This document shows, piece after piece, positions 1-11,600 of a stretch of 64,000 nt of DNA (positions are counted from its first letter, which is position 1; each line of letters begins with the position of its first letter). The stretch comes from Diacronema lutheri. Lineage: Eukaryota > Haptophyta > Pavlovophyceae > Pavlovales > Pavlovaceae. Where the stretch lies: positions 62,001 to 126,000 of the forward strand of contig JAGTXO010000038.1 in assembly GCA_019448385.1 (NCBI GenBank), given 5' to 3'. The translations under genes were made by a program, and so were the position numbers. The notes under the pieces are model-generated. The model saw nothing but the letters and a program-made list of their open reading frames with translations, ran no database searches and was not told the DNA's origin.

Positions 1-2600
1 CGAGCGCGCCTCCGTCGCCGCCTCCATCGCCGCCGCCGAGTTCGCCTCCGCACCCGCCTCCGAGCCCGCCTCCGCCGCCTCGCTTCTTGCCGTTCCCGCC
101 GCCTACGCCGCCTAGCCCACCGCCAAGCCCGCCACCATCACCGCCGCCGTTGCCACCGTTGCCACCGCCTAGTCCGCCGCCGTCGGTGTCGCCGCCCAGC
201 GCGCCATCAAGCCCGCCGCCGAGCCCGCCTCCGAGCCCGCCACCCACGCTGCCGCCGCTGCCACCGCCATCGCCGCCCCCGTCGGTGTCGCCGCCGAGTC
301 CGCCTCCGTCGCCGCCTCCCTCGCCGCCGCCGAGCCCGCCTCCGCCGCCTCGCTTCTTGCCGTTCCCGCCGCCTACGCCGCCTAGCCCACCGCCAAGCCC
401 ACCACCATCTCCGCCGCCGTCGCCACCGCTGCCACCGCCGAGTCCGCCGCCCAGTCCGCCGCCCAGTCCGCCGCCGAACGCGCCTCCAAGCCCGCCTCCG
501 AGCCCGCCACCCACGCTTCCGCCGCTGCCACCGCCATCGCCGCCGCCGTCGGTGTCGCCGCCGAGCGCGCCTCCGTCGCCGCCTCCCTCGCCGCCGCCGA
601 GCCCGCCTCCGCACCCGCCTCCGAGCCCGCCTCCGCCGCCTCGCTTCTTGCCGTTCCCGCCGCCTACGCCGCCTAGCCCACCGCCAAGCCCGCCACCATC
701 TCCGCCGCCGTCGCCACCGCTGCCACCGCCGAGTCCGCCGCCCAGTCTGCCGCCCAGTCCGCCGCCGAACGCGCCACCAAGCCCGCCTTCGAGCCCGCCA
801 CCAACGCTCCCGCCGCTGCCACCGCCATCGCCGCCGCCGTCGGTGTCGCCGCCGAGCGCGCCTCCGTCGCCGCCTCCCTCGCCGCCGCCGAGCCCGCCTC
901 CGCACCCGCCTCCGAGCCCGCCTCCGCCGCCTCGCTTCTTGCCGTTCCCGCCGCCTACGCCGCCTAGCTCACCGCCAAGCCCGCCACCATCTCCGCCGCC
1001 GTTGCCACCGTTGCCACCGCCTAGTCCGCCGCCGTCGGTGTCGCCGCCCAGCGCGCCACCAAGCCCGCCGCCGAGCCCGCCTCCGAGCCCGCCACCCACG
1101 CTTCCGCCGCTGCCTCCATCATCGCCGCCGCCGTCGGTGTCGCCGCCGAGCGCGCCTCCGTCGCCGCCTCCCTCGCCGCCGCCGAGCCCGCCTCCGCACC
1201 CGCCTCCGAGCCCGCCTCCGCCGCCTCGCTTCTTGCCGTTCCCGCCGCCTACGCCGCCTAGCCCACCGCCAAGCCCGCCACCATCTCCGCCGCCGTCGCC
1301 ACCGCTGCCACCGCCGAGTCCGCCGCCCAGTCTGCCGCCCAGTCCGCCGCCGAACGCGCCACCAAGCCCGCCTCCGAGCCCGCCACCAACGCTCCCGCCG
1401 CTGCCACCGCCATCGCCGCCGCCGTCGGTGTCGCCGCCGAGCGCGCCTCCGTCGCTGCCTCCCTCGCCGCCGCCGAGCCCGCCTCCGCACCCGCCTCCGA
1501 GCCCGCCTCCGCCGCCTCGCTTCTTGCCGTTCCCGCCGCCTACGCCGCCTAGCTCACCGCCAAGCCCGCCACCATCTCCGCCGCCGTTGCCACCGTTGCC
1601 ACCGCCTAGTCCGCCGCCGTCGGTGTCGCCGCCCAGCGCGCCACCAAGCCCGCCGCCGAGCCCGCCTCCGAGCCCGCCACCCACGCTTCCGCCGCTGCCA
1701 CCACCATCGCCGCCGCCGTCGGTGTCGCCGCCGAGCGCGCCTCCGTCGCCGCCTCCCTCGCCGCCGCCGAGCCCGCCTCCGCACCCGCCTCCGAGCCCGC
1801 CTCCGCCGCCTCGCTTCTTGCCGTTCCCGCCGCCTACGCCGCCTAGCTCGCCGCCAAGCCCGCCACCATCTCCGCCGCCGTTGCCACCGCTGCCACCGCC
1901 GAGTCCGCCGCCCAGTCCGCCGCCCAGCGCGCCACCAAGCCCGCCTCCGAGCCCGCCTCCGAGCCCGCCACCCACGCAGCCGCCGCTGCCTCCACCATCG
2001 CCGCCGCCGTCGGTGTCGCCGCCGAGCGCGCCTCCGTCGCCGCCTCCCTCGCCGCCGCCGAGCCCGCCTCCGCACCCGCCTCCGAGCCCGCCTCCGCCGC
2101 CTCGCTTCTTGCCGTTCCCGCCGCCTACGCCGCCTAGCTCACCGCCGTTCCCGCCACCATCTCCGCCGCCGTTGCCACCGTTGCCACCGCCTAGTCCGCC
2201 GCCGTCGGTGTCGCCGCCCAGCGCGCCACCAAGCCCGCCGCCGAGCCCGCCGCCATCGCCACCTCCCTCAAATCCGCCTCGACTTCCTCCGCCCAGTCTG
2301 CCGCCAAGCCTGCCTCCTTTCCCTCCACGCCAGCCGCCAACCCCGCCGCCATCGCCGCCTCCAATTCCGCCGCCAAGCCTTCCGCCGCCAGGGCTGCCAC
2401 CGTCACCGCCACCTCCGAATTCGCCGCCTTTGCCACCCCCCCCGGGCTCACCCTCGCCACCACCTTTGCCGCCACCGCCCTCGCCCCCTCCGTCCCCACC
2501 GCCGAGTCCTTCTTCGCCGCCGCCGCGCCCGCCGCCTTCACCGCCGTCTTCGCCACCGCCCAATTTTGACCCTCGTCCCCCGCCGTTTCCGTCGCCTCCA
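1..2600 (+). repeat. Ser/Pro array 1, about 97-residue higher-order repeat
   Basis: Coding repeat of SPPP and APPSPPP units. The anchor RFLPFPPP recurs at about 81, 351, 642, 933, 1227, 1518, 1812 and 2103, so the period is 270-294 bases (mostly 291 or 294). Between anchors the order is stable: TPPS, SPPP runs, [38 protein letters not shown]. From about 2260 the array becomes irregular and leads into module A. Confidence 0.92.
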
Positions 2601-5600
2601 CCAGCGCCCCCGTTTAGCTTCAATGCGAGCGAGCTTGTCGATGGAGCGGCTGTGCGTGTGCTTGCGTTGCCTTTAAGCGCAGGCGCTGCGCTGTACGGCA
2701 CGGATGGCAGCGTGCTCGATACGCATCAACAGTCATTCGGCTTCTTCACGGGGCTACCTGGCGTATCGGGCACCCTCCGAGCGGCTTCGCACGGCATTGA
2801 CCTTGGCATCTCGCAGAGCTACACGCTCACTGCTTCTCGAGCGGCGTCCGTTCGGTGCATCGTGCGCACGACAACGGCCTACGTTGATCGCACCACGATG
2901 CTAGTTGCCTACCAGGCGCGCGATGCTGCCCATCGGTCTCAGGTGCTGACGAGTGGCCTCGCTGTGCAGCTCACGCTCACGCGCTCGGGCGTCGGGACGA
3001 CCCACCTCAGCTCGTGCGGTGCGCCCAGCGCGACGACTGGCATCGGCGAATGCGTGACGACGATGCCTCACTGGTTTTCGACAGCTGGACAAGGCGCTGC
3101 CGATGTGGCAGTGCGGCTTTCATACTCGAGCGCAGCCGTCGCGAGCTGCACGCTCCCATCCGCCATTTTGATCGCAAAGGAGCCAGCGCCTTTTGCGCTC
3201 GCATCTGCTGGCATGGTGGGCGCGATGCCGAAGTCACCCGTCTTCCCTGGCGACACGTTCACCGTCAACTTTGTGGCAAACACGGGCGGCTTTGCGCTCA
3301 CCGGATGGTCGCTGACCGTAAGCTACGACGCGTCTACTCTCTCGTACCAGTCCACCTCGGCCTCCCCCCTATTCAGCTCGCCGACAGTCAACGCTGCCTC
3401 CGTCGGCACGATCTCGGTGGTGACGAGCGGCTTGTCCACCGGCACGACGAACGCGGACGTCACGAGCAGCACGCTTTCACTTATCACCTTCACGCTGCAG
3501 GTGCTCGTCTCGGTGACACCTGGGTCGCACGTGGCCAATGCGGTGTCCGCTGTTGTTGACCAGATGATCAACTCTGGCCTGGCAATCTACGTGAGCAATG
3601 CGGCCGTCAGCATGACCGACGCCTTCGATGGTACGTCTCCAGCCGGCGGCGACTTGCTCGTCGACACGCTCAGCACAGTCGGCCGCTTTGCGTACGTGGC
3701 GAGAGGCGAGCTGGTGAACATGGCCCCGCTCACTGGCGCGCCCGTTGCGACTGCGCTCTCCATCGTGGAGCTGTACAGCCGCGCGGCCACGAGCAATGCC
3801 ATCCTGACCGCAGGGTACACGTGCGCCGCGGAGGACGAAGCTGTCCTCGAGATCTTGGCGGGCAGCCCCTGCACCGTCCAGGCGACGAGCGCGGCGAGCG
3901 CTGGCGCCGCATCAACGGCTGTCACCGTGACGCACAGCGCGACGGGCGCGCTTGTTGCGACCGTGCCTCTGCGCGTGTGGTTCCCACTCGACGCGAGCGT
4001 GCGAGTGCCTTACTCCACCCTGTATCGCATCCAAGGCCTCCAGCTCGCCTCCAGCTGTGGCAGCCCCGGCTTCCAGTCGGCGTTTGTGTCTGCAGTTGCC
4101 TCGTTTGGTGGCGACGGCCTCGCGACGATCAGCTTGGTCGATGTCACCAACCAGGTGACGCTCGTGTCGAGCGACAGCACGATCGCGATTCTCTCTACCT
4201 CCGCCACGCTGGGCCTGGTGACCGTCACCGGCCTGTCCGCGGGGCGCGTGGTGGTTTCGCTCAGCGGCTCGTCTCCCACGGTCAGCCGCGAGATCTTCGT
4301 GGTGGCGGACGAGATTGTCCGCCGGGTGGATTCCCTTGTTCCCGTGGCATTCACGCAGGCCTCGTTCGGGGCGGGGCCACCATCGACCTTTGAGCTAGGC
4401 GCCGACGTGCAGTTCGACGCCAACGTGGTGCTCGCGCAGACTCTTGTCGCGGAGGGCGACGTGGCATCCATCTACGCATACGCCTACCTTGGCGATGGCT
4501 CGTACGAGCTCGTGCCCTCCGACCAGCTGACCGTCTCGAGCCGCACTTCGAGCCTCTCGGTCGCGAACCCAGGCGCTGTGACGGCGCCTTGGACGGCTGC
4601 GGTGGCGTTCGGTGCTTCATCCGCCACGGGCCAGCTGCTCGACGTGCACTGGACGGTGTGCTCGACGCAAGTCGCGTCCGCGCGGGCCAAGGTGGTGGTC
4701 AACCTACCTGCACCGACCTCGGTGGCCATCGTGGCAAGCGTCAACCGCGTTGCGCCCCCCGACGATGCAGCTTCACTGTCGCCGAGCCCCTTGGCGACTT
4801 CGTTTGCTGTTACGGTGACCGTCGGGTACGCAGACCAAAGCACTCGAGACTTCACGCTCGACTCGCGCGCGAACGTCACGCTCGTCGGCGGCTCTGATGC
4901 GTGCGCCTCCTTTGACGGCATGCGGACCGTCACCGTGCTCAGCGGGTCGAAAGGCGTGTGCTCTTCCGTGCTCGTGCAGGCAGACCTGAGCCTCTACGGG
5001 CTGACGGACACAGTTGCAGTCACCCTCGTCACGCTCGACAGCCTCGCGCTCAGCTTCTCTCCGTCGCCCGCGTACTTGGGCTCGAGCGCCGTGGGTGTCA
5101 CAACACTCAGCCGGCTGGGCGAGTCATCCGACTACCAGCAGGCGACCGCCGCCGTGCTGGCGACGCTGAGCGACGGCACGAGCAAATGGGTCCAACCACA
5201 CGTCACGCTCAGTTCAAACGCGACCGGCGTTGTGTCCGTCATTGGCTTGGTCATCTCTGGCGTTGCGCCGGGCGTCGCTCTGCTCATTGCGGATTGGGGT
5301 GGCCTCGCAAGCGCTTCGGCGGAAATCGTTGCTCTCGACGCTGCGGTCTTGCTCTCATCGGTCCTGCTCACCGCCTTGGGCAACAGCGTCGGGCCAGTCT
5401 CGCTGGCTGGCGAGCAGTTTGCCACGTTCGTGCTCGGCGCGAGAGTTTCCTTCACCGACGGACGCGTGCTCGATGACGTGGTCAGCAGCACTGCTGCCAA
5501 CGTGACGGCTCTGCTTGGCTTTGCGAGTGACGACACGAGCGTCGTCAGCGTGTCTGCCAGTGGCGTGCTCACGCTGGTCGGCAACGGTGTCGGACTTACG

Positions 5601-8600
5601 ACGCTCACGGCCAATTCGCTCGATGCTGGTGCTGTGGCTAACACGCTAACGGTCGCTGGGAACCTCGACCCAGCAAAAGGAGACTTTGACTTGGGCCAAC
5701 AAGCTGGCCTCCAGTATGTGCAGGCCGGCTCGATCTTCACAGTGCCGGTGCGCGTCAACACGGGAGGGGCTCTGATCGCGATCCAAAACTTCCAGCTGGA
5801 GCTCAGCTTTGATGACGCTGTCCTCCTTGCGACGTCGTGCACGCCGAGCGTCTCGTGGGCTGTGTGCACGACGAACGATCCAGTCAACCACGTACTTCTT
5901 GTCGGCAATACCGACTCGACCGCGACTGTGGGCACCGCGGCGCAGCTCGCGACGATCACGTTTGCAGTGCAGTCCACGGGGAGCACCACGATCGGCGGCA
6001 CCATCGTGGAGCTCGTGACGAACGAGAACGGCGCTACGCGCATCCAGGACGCGACAATGCTCGCGGGCGCCGGCGTGATCGTCGCGACGGGCTCGCGCCG
6101 CGCGCTTCGCGAGGCGCGCCTTGCGGGAATCGCGCCGCTGGCAACGGCGCGTAGGCGGTTGCAGACGTGCGGCGGGTGCAGCGAGGGCATCGTGGGCGAT
6201 GTCGATGGCGACTGTGCCTTCACCTCGTTCGATGTGCGCGTGCTCTCAGAGTACGTGGCAAACCTCGGGCCAAGCGTGTGCGCCTCGCAGCTCGACGCGA
6301 CGCTCGACGGAGCTGTCACTGGTCAGGACGCGCTCTACCTGCTGTATGCGGTCGCCGGCAAGCTGCGCTTCCTCACGAGCTACAACGTGACGGAAGTGCC
6401 GACTGTTGGCACAGCCAATCCGCTGACAGCGAGCATTGCGCTCACCGCACATACCAACGTGCCGAGCGATGACTCGCGAACGGACGTCTACTTCGAGATC
6501 AGCATGGACGGTGTGGAACACACGCCTATCTACCTTGCAGGCAGCTCAAGCGATCGGGTCTCCACAAATGGCTTCTGGGTGGCTAACGCCTTGTTCGACG
6601 CGGGCAGCTTCGTCGTGAGCGTGTACCCCGCCAGTGGCTGGCCGCCGCTTTCGCGCCACATTGGAATCGCAGTGGTCGTCGAGACAAAGGACGCGTTTGG
6701 CGCACAGGACGAACAGCGCCGCTTCCCGTTCCTCGGCTCATCAATTGAGCCGTATGCATCGCTGGCGTTTACGTTTCAAGCGCTGCTTTCGGTGCGAATC
6801 GCCGGCGTGCCGTACTCCCCGCCGCCGATGCCTCTACCGCCGCCGCCGAGTCCGCCACCATTGGAACCACCAAGCCCGCCACCTGCATTGCCGCCAAGCC
6901 CACCGCCTCACTCTCCGCCAAGTCCACCGCCCTCGCCGCCACCAATGCCACCACCCTCGCCTCCGCTGACTCCGCCCACGCTGCCGCCGCTGCCTCCGCC
7001 TTCGCCGCCGCCGTCGGTGTCGCCGCCGAGCGCGCCTCCGTCGCCGCCTCCGAGCTCGCCGCCGAGCCCGCCGCCGAGCCCGCCACCCACGCTGATGCCG
7101 CTGTCACCGCCATCGCCGCCCCCGTCGGTGTCGCCGCCGAGTTCGCCTCCGTCGCCGCCTCCGAGCCCGTCTCCGAGCCCGCCTCCGCCGCCTCGCTTCT
7201 TGCCGTTCCCGCCGCCGACGCCGCCAAGTCCGCCGCCAAGCCCGCCACCATCTCCGCCGCCGTCATCACCGCTGCCTCCGCCGAGCCCGCCTCCGAGCCC
7301 GCCGCCGAGCCCGCCACCCACGCTGCCGCCGCTGCCACCGCCATCGCCGCCGCCGTCGGTGTCGACGCCGAATGCGCCTCCGTCGCCGCCTCCGATCCCG
7401 CCGCCGAGCCCGCCACCGAGCCCGCCACCGAGCCCGCCTCCGCCGCCTCGCTTCTTGCCGTTCCCGCCACCTTTGCCGCCAAGTCCGCCACCAAGCCCGC
7501 CACCATCCCCGCCGCCGTTGCCACCGCTGCCTCCGCCGAGTCCGCCTCCGAGCGCGCCGCCGAGCCCGCCGCCGAGTGCGCCGCCGAGCCCGCCGCCGAG
7601 CCCGCCACTCACGCTGCCGCCGCTGCCACCGACATCGCCGCCACCGTCGGTGTCGCCGCCGAGTCCGCCTCCGTCGCCGCCTCCCTCGCCGCCGCCGAGC
7701 CCGCCTCCGCACCCGCCTCCGAGCCCGCCTCCGCCGCCTCGCTTCTTGCCGTTCCCGCCGCCTACGCCGCCAAGTCCGCCGCCAAGCCCGCCACCATCTC
7801 CGCCGCCGTCATCACCGCTGCCTCCGCCGAGCCAGCCTCCGAGCCCGCCGCCGAGCCCGCCACCCACGCTGCCGCCGCTGCCACCGCCATCGCCGCCGCC
7901 GTCGGTGTCGCCGCCGAGTCCGCCTCCGTCGCCGCCTCCGATCCCGCCGCCGAGCCCGCCACCGAGCCCGCCACCGAGCCCGCCTCCGCCGCCTCGCTTC
8001 TTGCCGTTCCCGCCGCCGACGCCGCCTAGCCCACCGCCAAGCCCGCCACCATCTCCGCCGCCGTCATCACCGCTGCCTGCGCCGAGCCCGCCTCCGAGCC
8101 CGCCTCCGAGCCCGCCACCCACGCTGCCGCCGCTGCCACCGCCATCGCCGCCGCCGTCGGTGTCGCCGCCGAGCAAGCCTCCGTCGCCGCCTCCGATCCC
8201 GCCTCCGAGCCCGCCACCGAGCCCGCCACCGAGCCCGCCTCCGCCGCCTCGCTTCTTGCCGTTTCCGCCACCTTTGCCGCCAAGTCCGCCGCCAAGCCCG
8301 CCGCCGTCCCCACCACCGTCATCACCGCTGCCTCCGCCGAGTCCGCCTCCGAGCACGCCGCCGAGCCCGCCGCCGAGCCCGCCGCCGAGCCCGCCTCCGA
8401 GCCCGCCTCCGCCGCCTCGCTTCTTGCCGTTCCCGCCACCTTTGCCGCCAAGTCCGCCGCCAAGCCCGCCGCCGTCCCCACCACCGTCGCCACCGCTGCC
8501 TCCGCCGAGTCCGCCTCCGAGCACGCCGCCGAGCCCGCCGCCGAGCCCGCCGCCGAGCCCGCCGCCGAGCCCGCCACCCACGCTGCCGCCGCTGCCTCCG

Positions 8601-11600
8601 CCATCGCCGCCGCCGTCGGTGTCGCCGCCGAGTCCGCCTCCGTCGCCGCCTCCATCGCCGCCGCCGAGCTTGCCTCCGAGCCCGTCTCCGAGCCCGCCTC
8701 CGCCGCCTCGCTTCTTGCCGTTCCCGCCACCTTTGCCGCCAAGTCCGCCGCCAAGCCCGCCACCATCTCCGCCGCCGTCATCACCGCTGCCTCCTTCGAG
8801 CCCGCCGCCGAGCCCGCCACCCACGCTGCCGCCGCTGCCACCGCCATCGCCGCCGCCGTCGGTGTCGCCGCCGAGTCCGCCTCCGTCGCCGCCTCCATCG
8901 CCGCCGCCGAGCTTGCCTCCGAGCCCGCCTCCGAGCCCGCCTCCGCCGCCTCGCTTCTTGCCGTTCCCGCCACCTTTGCCGCCAAGTCCGCCACCAAGCC
9001 CGCCGCCGTCCCCACCACCGTCGCCACCGCTGCCTCCGCCGAGTCCGCCTCCGAGCGCTCCGCCGAGCCCGCCGCCGAGCCCGCCGCCGAGCCCGCCGCC
9101 GAGCCCGCCACCCACGCTGCCGCCGCTGCCTCCGCCATCGCCGCCGCCGTCGGTGTCGCCGCCGAGTCCGCCTCCGTCGCCGCCTCCATCGCCGCCGCCG
9201 AGCTTGCCTCCGAGCCCGCCTCCGAGCCCGCCTCCGCCGCCTCGCTTCTTGCCGTTCCCGCCACCTTTGCCGTCAAGTCCGCCACCAAGCCCGCCGCCGT
9301 CCCCACCACCGTCGCAACCGCTGCCTCCGCCGAGTCCCCCTCCGAGCGCTCCGCCGAGCCTGCCGCCGAGCCCGCCACCCACGCTGCCGCCGCTGCCACC
9401 GCCATCGCCGCCGCCGTCGGTGTCGCCGCCGAGTCAGCCTCCGTCGCCGCCTCCATCGCCGCCGCCGAGCTTGCCTCCGAGCCCGCCTCCGAGCCCGCCT
9501 CCGCCGCCTCGCTTCTTGCCGTTCCCGCCACCTTTGCCGCCAAGTCCGCCACCAAGCCCGCCGCCGTCCCCACCACCGTCGCCACCGCTGCCTCCGCCGA
9601 GTCCGCCTCCGAGCGCTCCGCCGAGCCTGCCGCCGAGCCCGCCACCCACGCTGCCGCCGCTGCCACCGCCATCGCCGCCGCCGTCGGTGTCGCCGCCGAG
9701 TCAGCCTCCGTCGCCGCCTCCATCGCCGCCGCCGAGCTTGCCTCCGAGCCCGCCTCCGAGCCCGCCTCCGCCGCCTCGCTTCTTGCCGTTCCCGCCACCT
9801 TTGCCGCCAAGTCCGCCACCAAGCCCGCCGCCGTCCCCACCACCGTCGCCACCGCTGCCTCCGCCGAGTCCGCCTCCGAGCGCTCCGCCGAGCCCGCCGC
9901 CGAGCCCGCCGCCGAGCCCGCCGCCGAGCCCGCCACCCACGCTGCCGCCGCTGCCTCCGCCATCGCCGCCGCCGTCGGTGTCGCCGCCGAGTCCGCCTCC
10001 GTCGCCGCCTCCATCGCTGCCGCCGAGCTTGCCTCCGAGCCCGCCTCCGAGCCCGCCTCCGCCGCCTCGCTTCTTGCCGTTCCCGCCACCTTTGCCGCCA
10101 AGTCCGCCGCCAGGCCCGCCACCATCTCCGCCGCCGTCATCACCGCTGCCTCCTCCGAGCCCGCCGCCGAGCCCGCCACCCACGCTGCCGCCGCTGCCAC
10201 CGCCATCGCCGCCCCCGTCGGTGTCGCCGCCGAGTCCGCCTCCGTCGCCGCCTCCATCGCCGCCGCCGAGCTTGCCTCCGAGCCCGCCTCCGAGCCCGCC
10301 TCCGCCGCCTCGCTTCTTGCCGTTCCCGCCACCTTTGCCGCCAAGTCCGCCACCAAGCCCGCCGCCGTCCCCACCACCGTCGCCACCGCTGCCTCCGCCG
10401 AGTCCGCCTCCGAGCGCTCCGCCAATCCTGCCGCCGAGCCCGCCACCCACGCTGCCGCCGCTGCCACCGCCATCGCCGCCCCCGTCGGTGTCGCCGCCGA
10501 GTCCGCCTCCGTCGCCGCCTCCATCGCCGCCGCCGAGCTTGCCTCCGAGCCCGCCTCCGAGCCCGCCTCCGCCGCCTCGCTTCTTGCCGTTCCCGCCACC
10601 TTTGCCGCCAAGTCCGCAACCAAGCCCGCCGCCGTCCCCACCACCGTCGCCACCGCTGCCTCCGCCGAGTCCGCCTCCGAGCACGCCGCCGAGCCCGCCG
10701 CCGAGCCCGCCGCCGAGCCCGCCGCCGAGCCCGCCACCCACGCTGCGGCCGCTTCCTCCACCGTCGCCGCCGCCGTCGGTGTCGCCGCCGAGCGAGCCTC
10801 CGTTGCCGCCTCCGATCCCGCCGCCGAGCCCGCCACCGAGCCCGCCACCGAGCCCGCCACCGAGCCCGCCTCCGCCGCCTCGCTTCTTGCCGTTCCCGCC
10901 ACCTTTGCCGCCAAGTCCGCCGCCAAGCCCGCCGCCGTCCCCACCACCGTCGCCATTGCCGCCTCCGCCAATTCCGCCTCCGAGCGCTCCGCCGAGCCCG
11001 CCGCCGAGCCCGCCGCCGAGCCCGCCGCCGAGCCCGCCACCCACGCTGCCGCCGCCGCCACCGCCATCGCCGCCGCCGTCGGTGTCGCCGCCGAGTCCGC
11101 CTTCGTCGCCGCCTCCATCGCCGCCGCCGAGCTTGCCTTCGAGCCCGCCGCCGAGCCCGCCTCCGCCGCCTCGCTTCTTGCCGTTCCCGCCACCTTTGCC
11201 GCCAAGTCCGCCACCAAGCCCGCCACCATCTCCGCCGCCGTCATCACCGCTGCCTCCTCCGAGCCCGCCGCCGAGCCCGCCACCCACGCTGCCGCCGCTG
11301 CCACCGCCATCGCCGCCGCCGTCGGTGTCGCCGCCGAGTCCGCCTCCGTCGCCGCCTCCCTCGCCGCCGCCGAGCCCGCCACCGAGCTCGCCTCCGAGCC
11401 CGCCTCCGCCGCCTCGCTTCTTGCCGTTCCCGCCACCTTTGCCGCCAAGTCCGCCACCAAGCCCGCTGCCGTCCCCACCACCGTCGCCACCGCTGCCTCC
11501 GCCGAGTCCGCCTCCGAGTACGCCGCCGAGCCCGCCGCCGAGCCCGCCGCCGAGCCCGCCGCCGAGCCCGCCACCCACGCTGCCGCCGCTGCCTCCGCCA

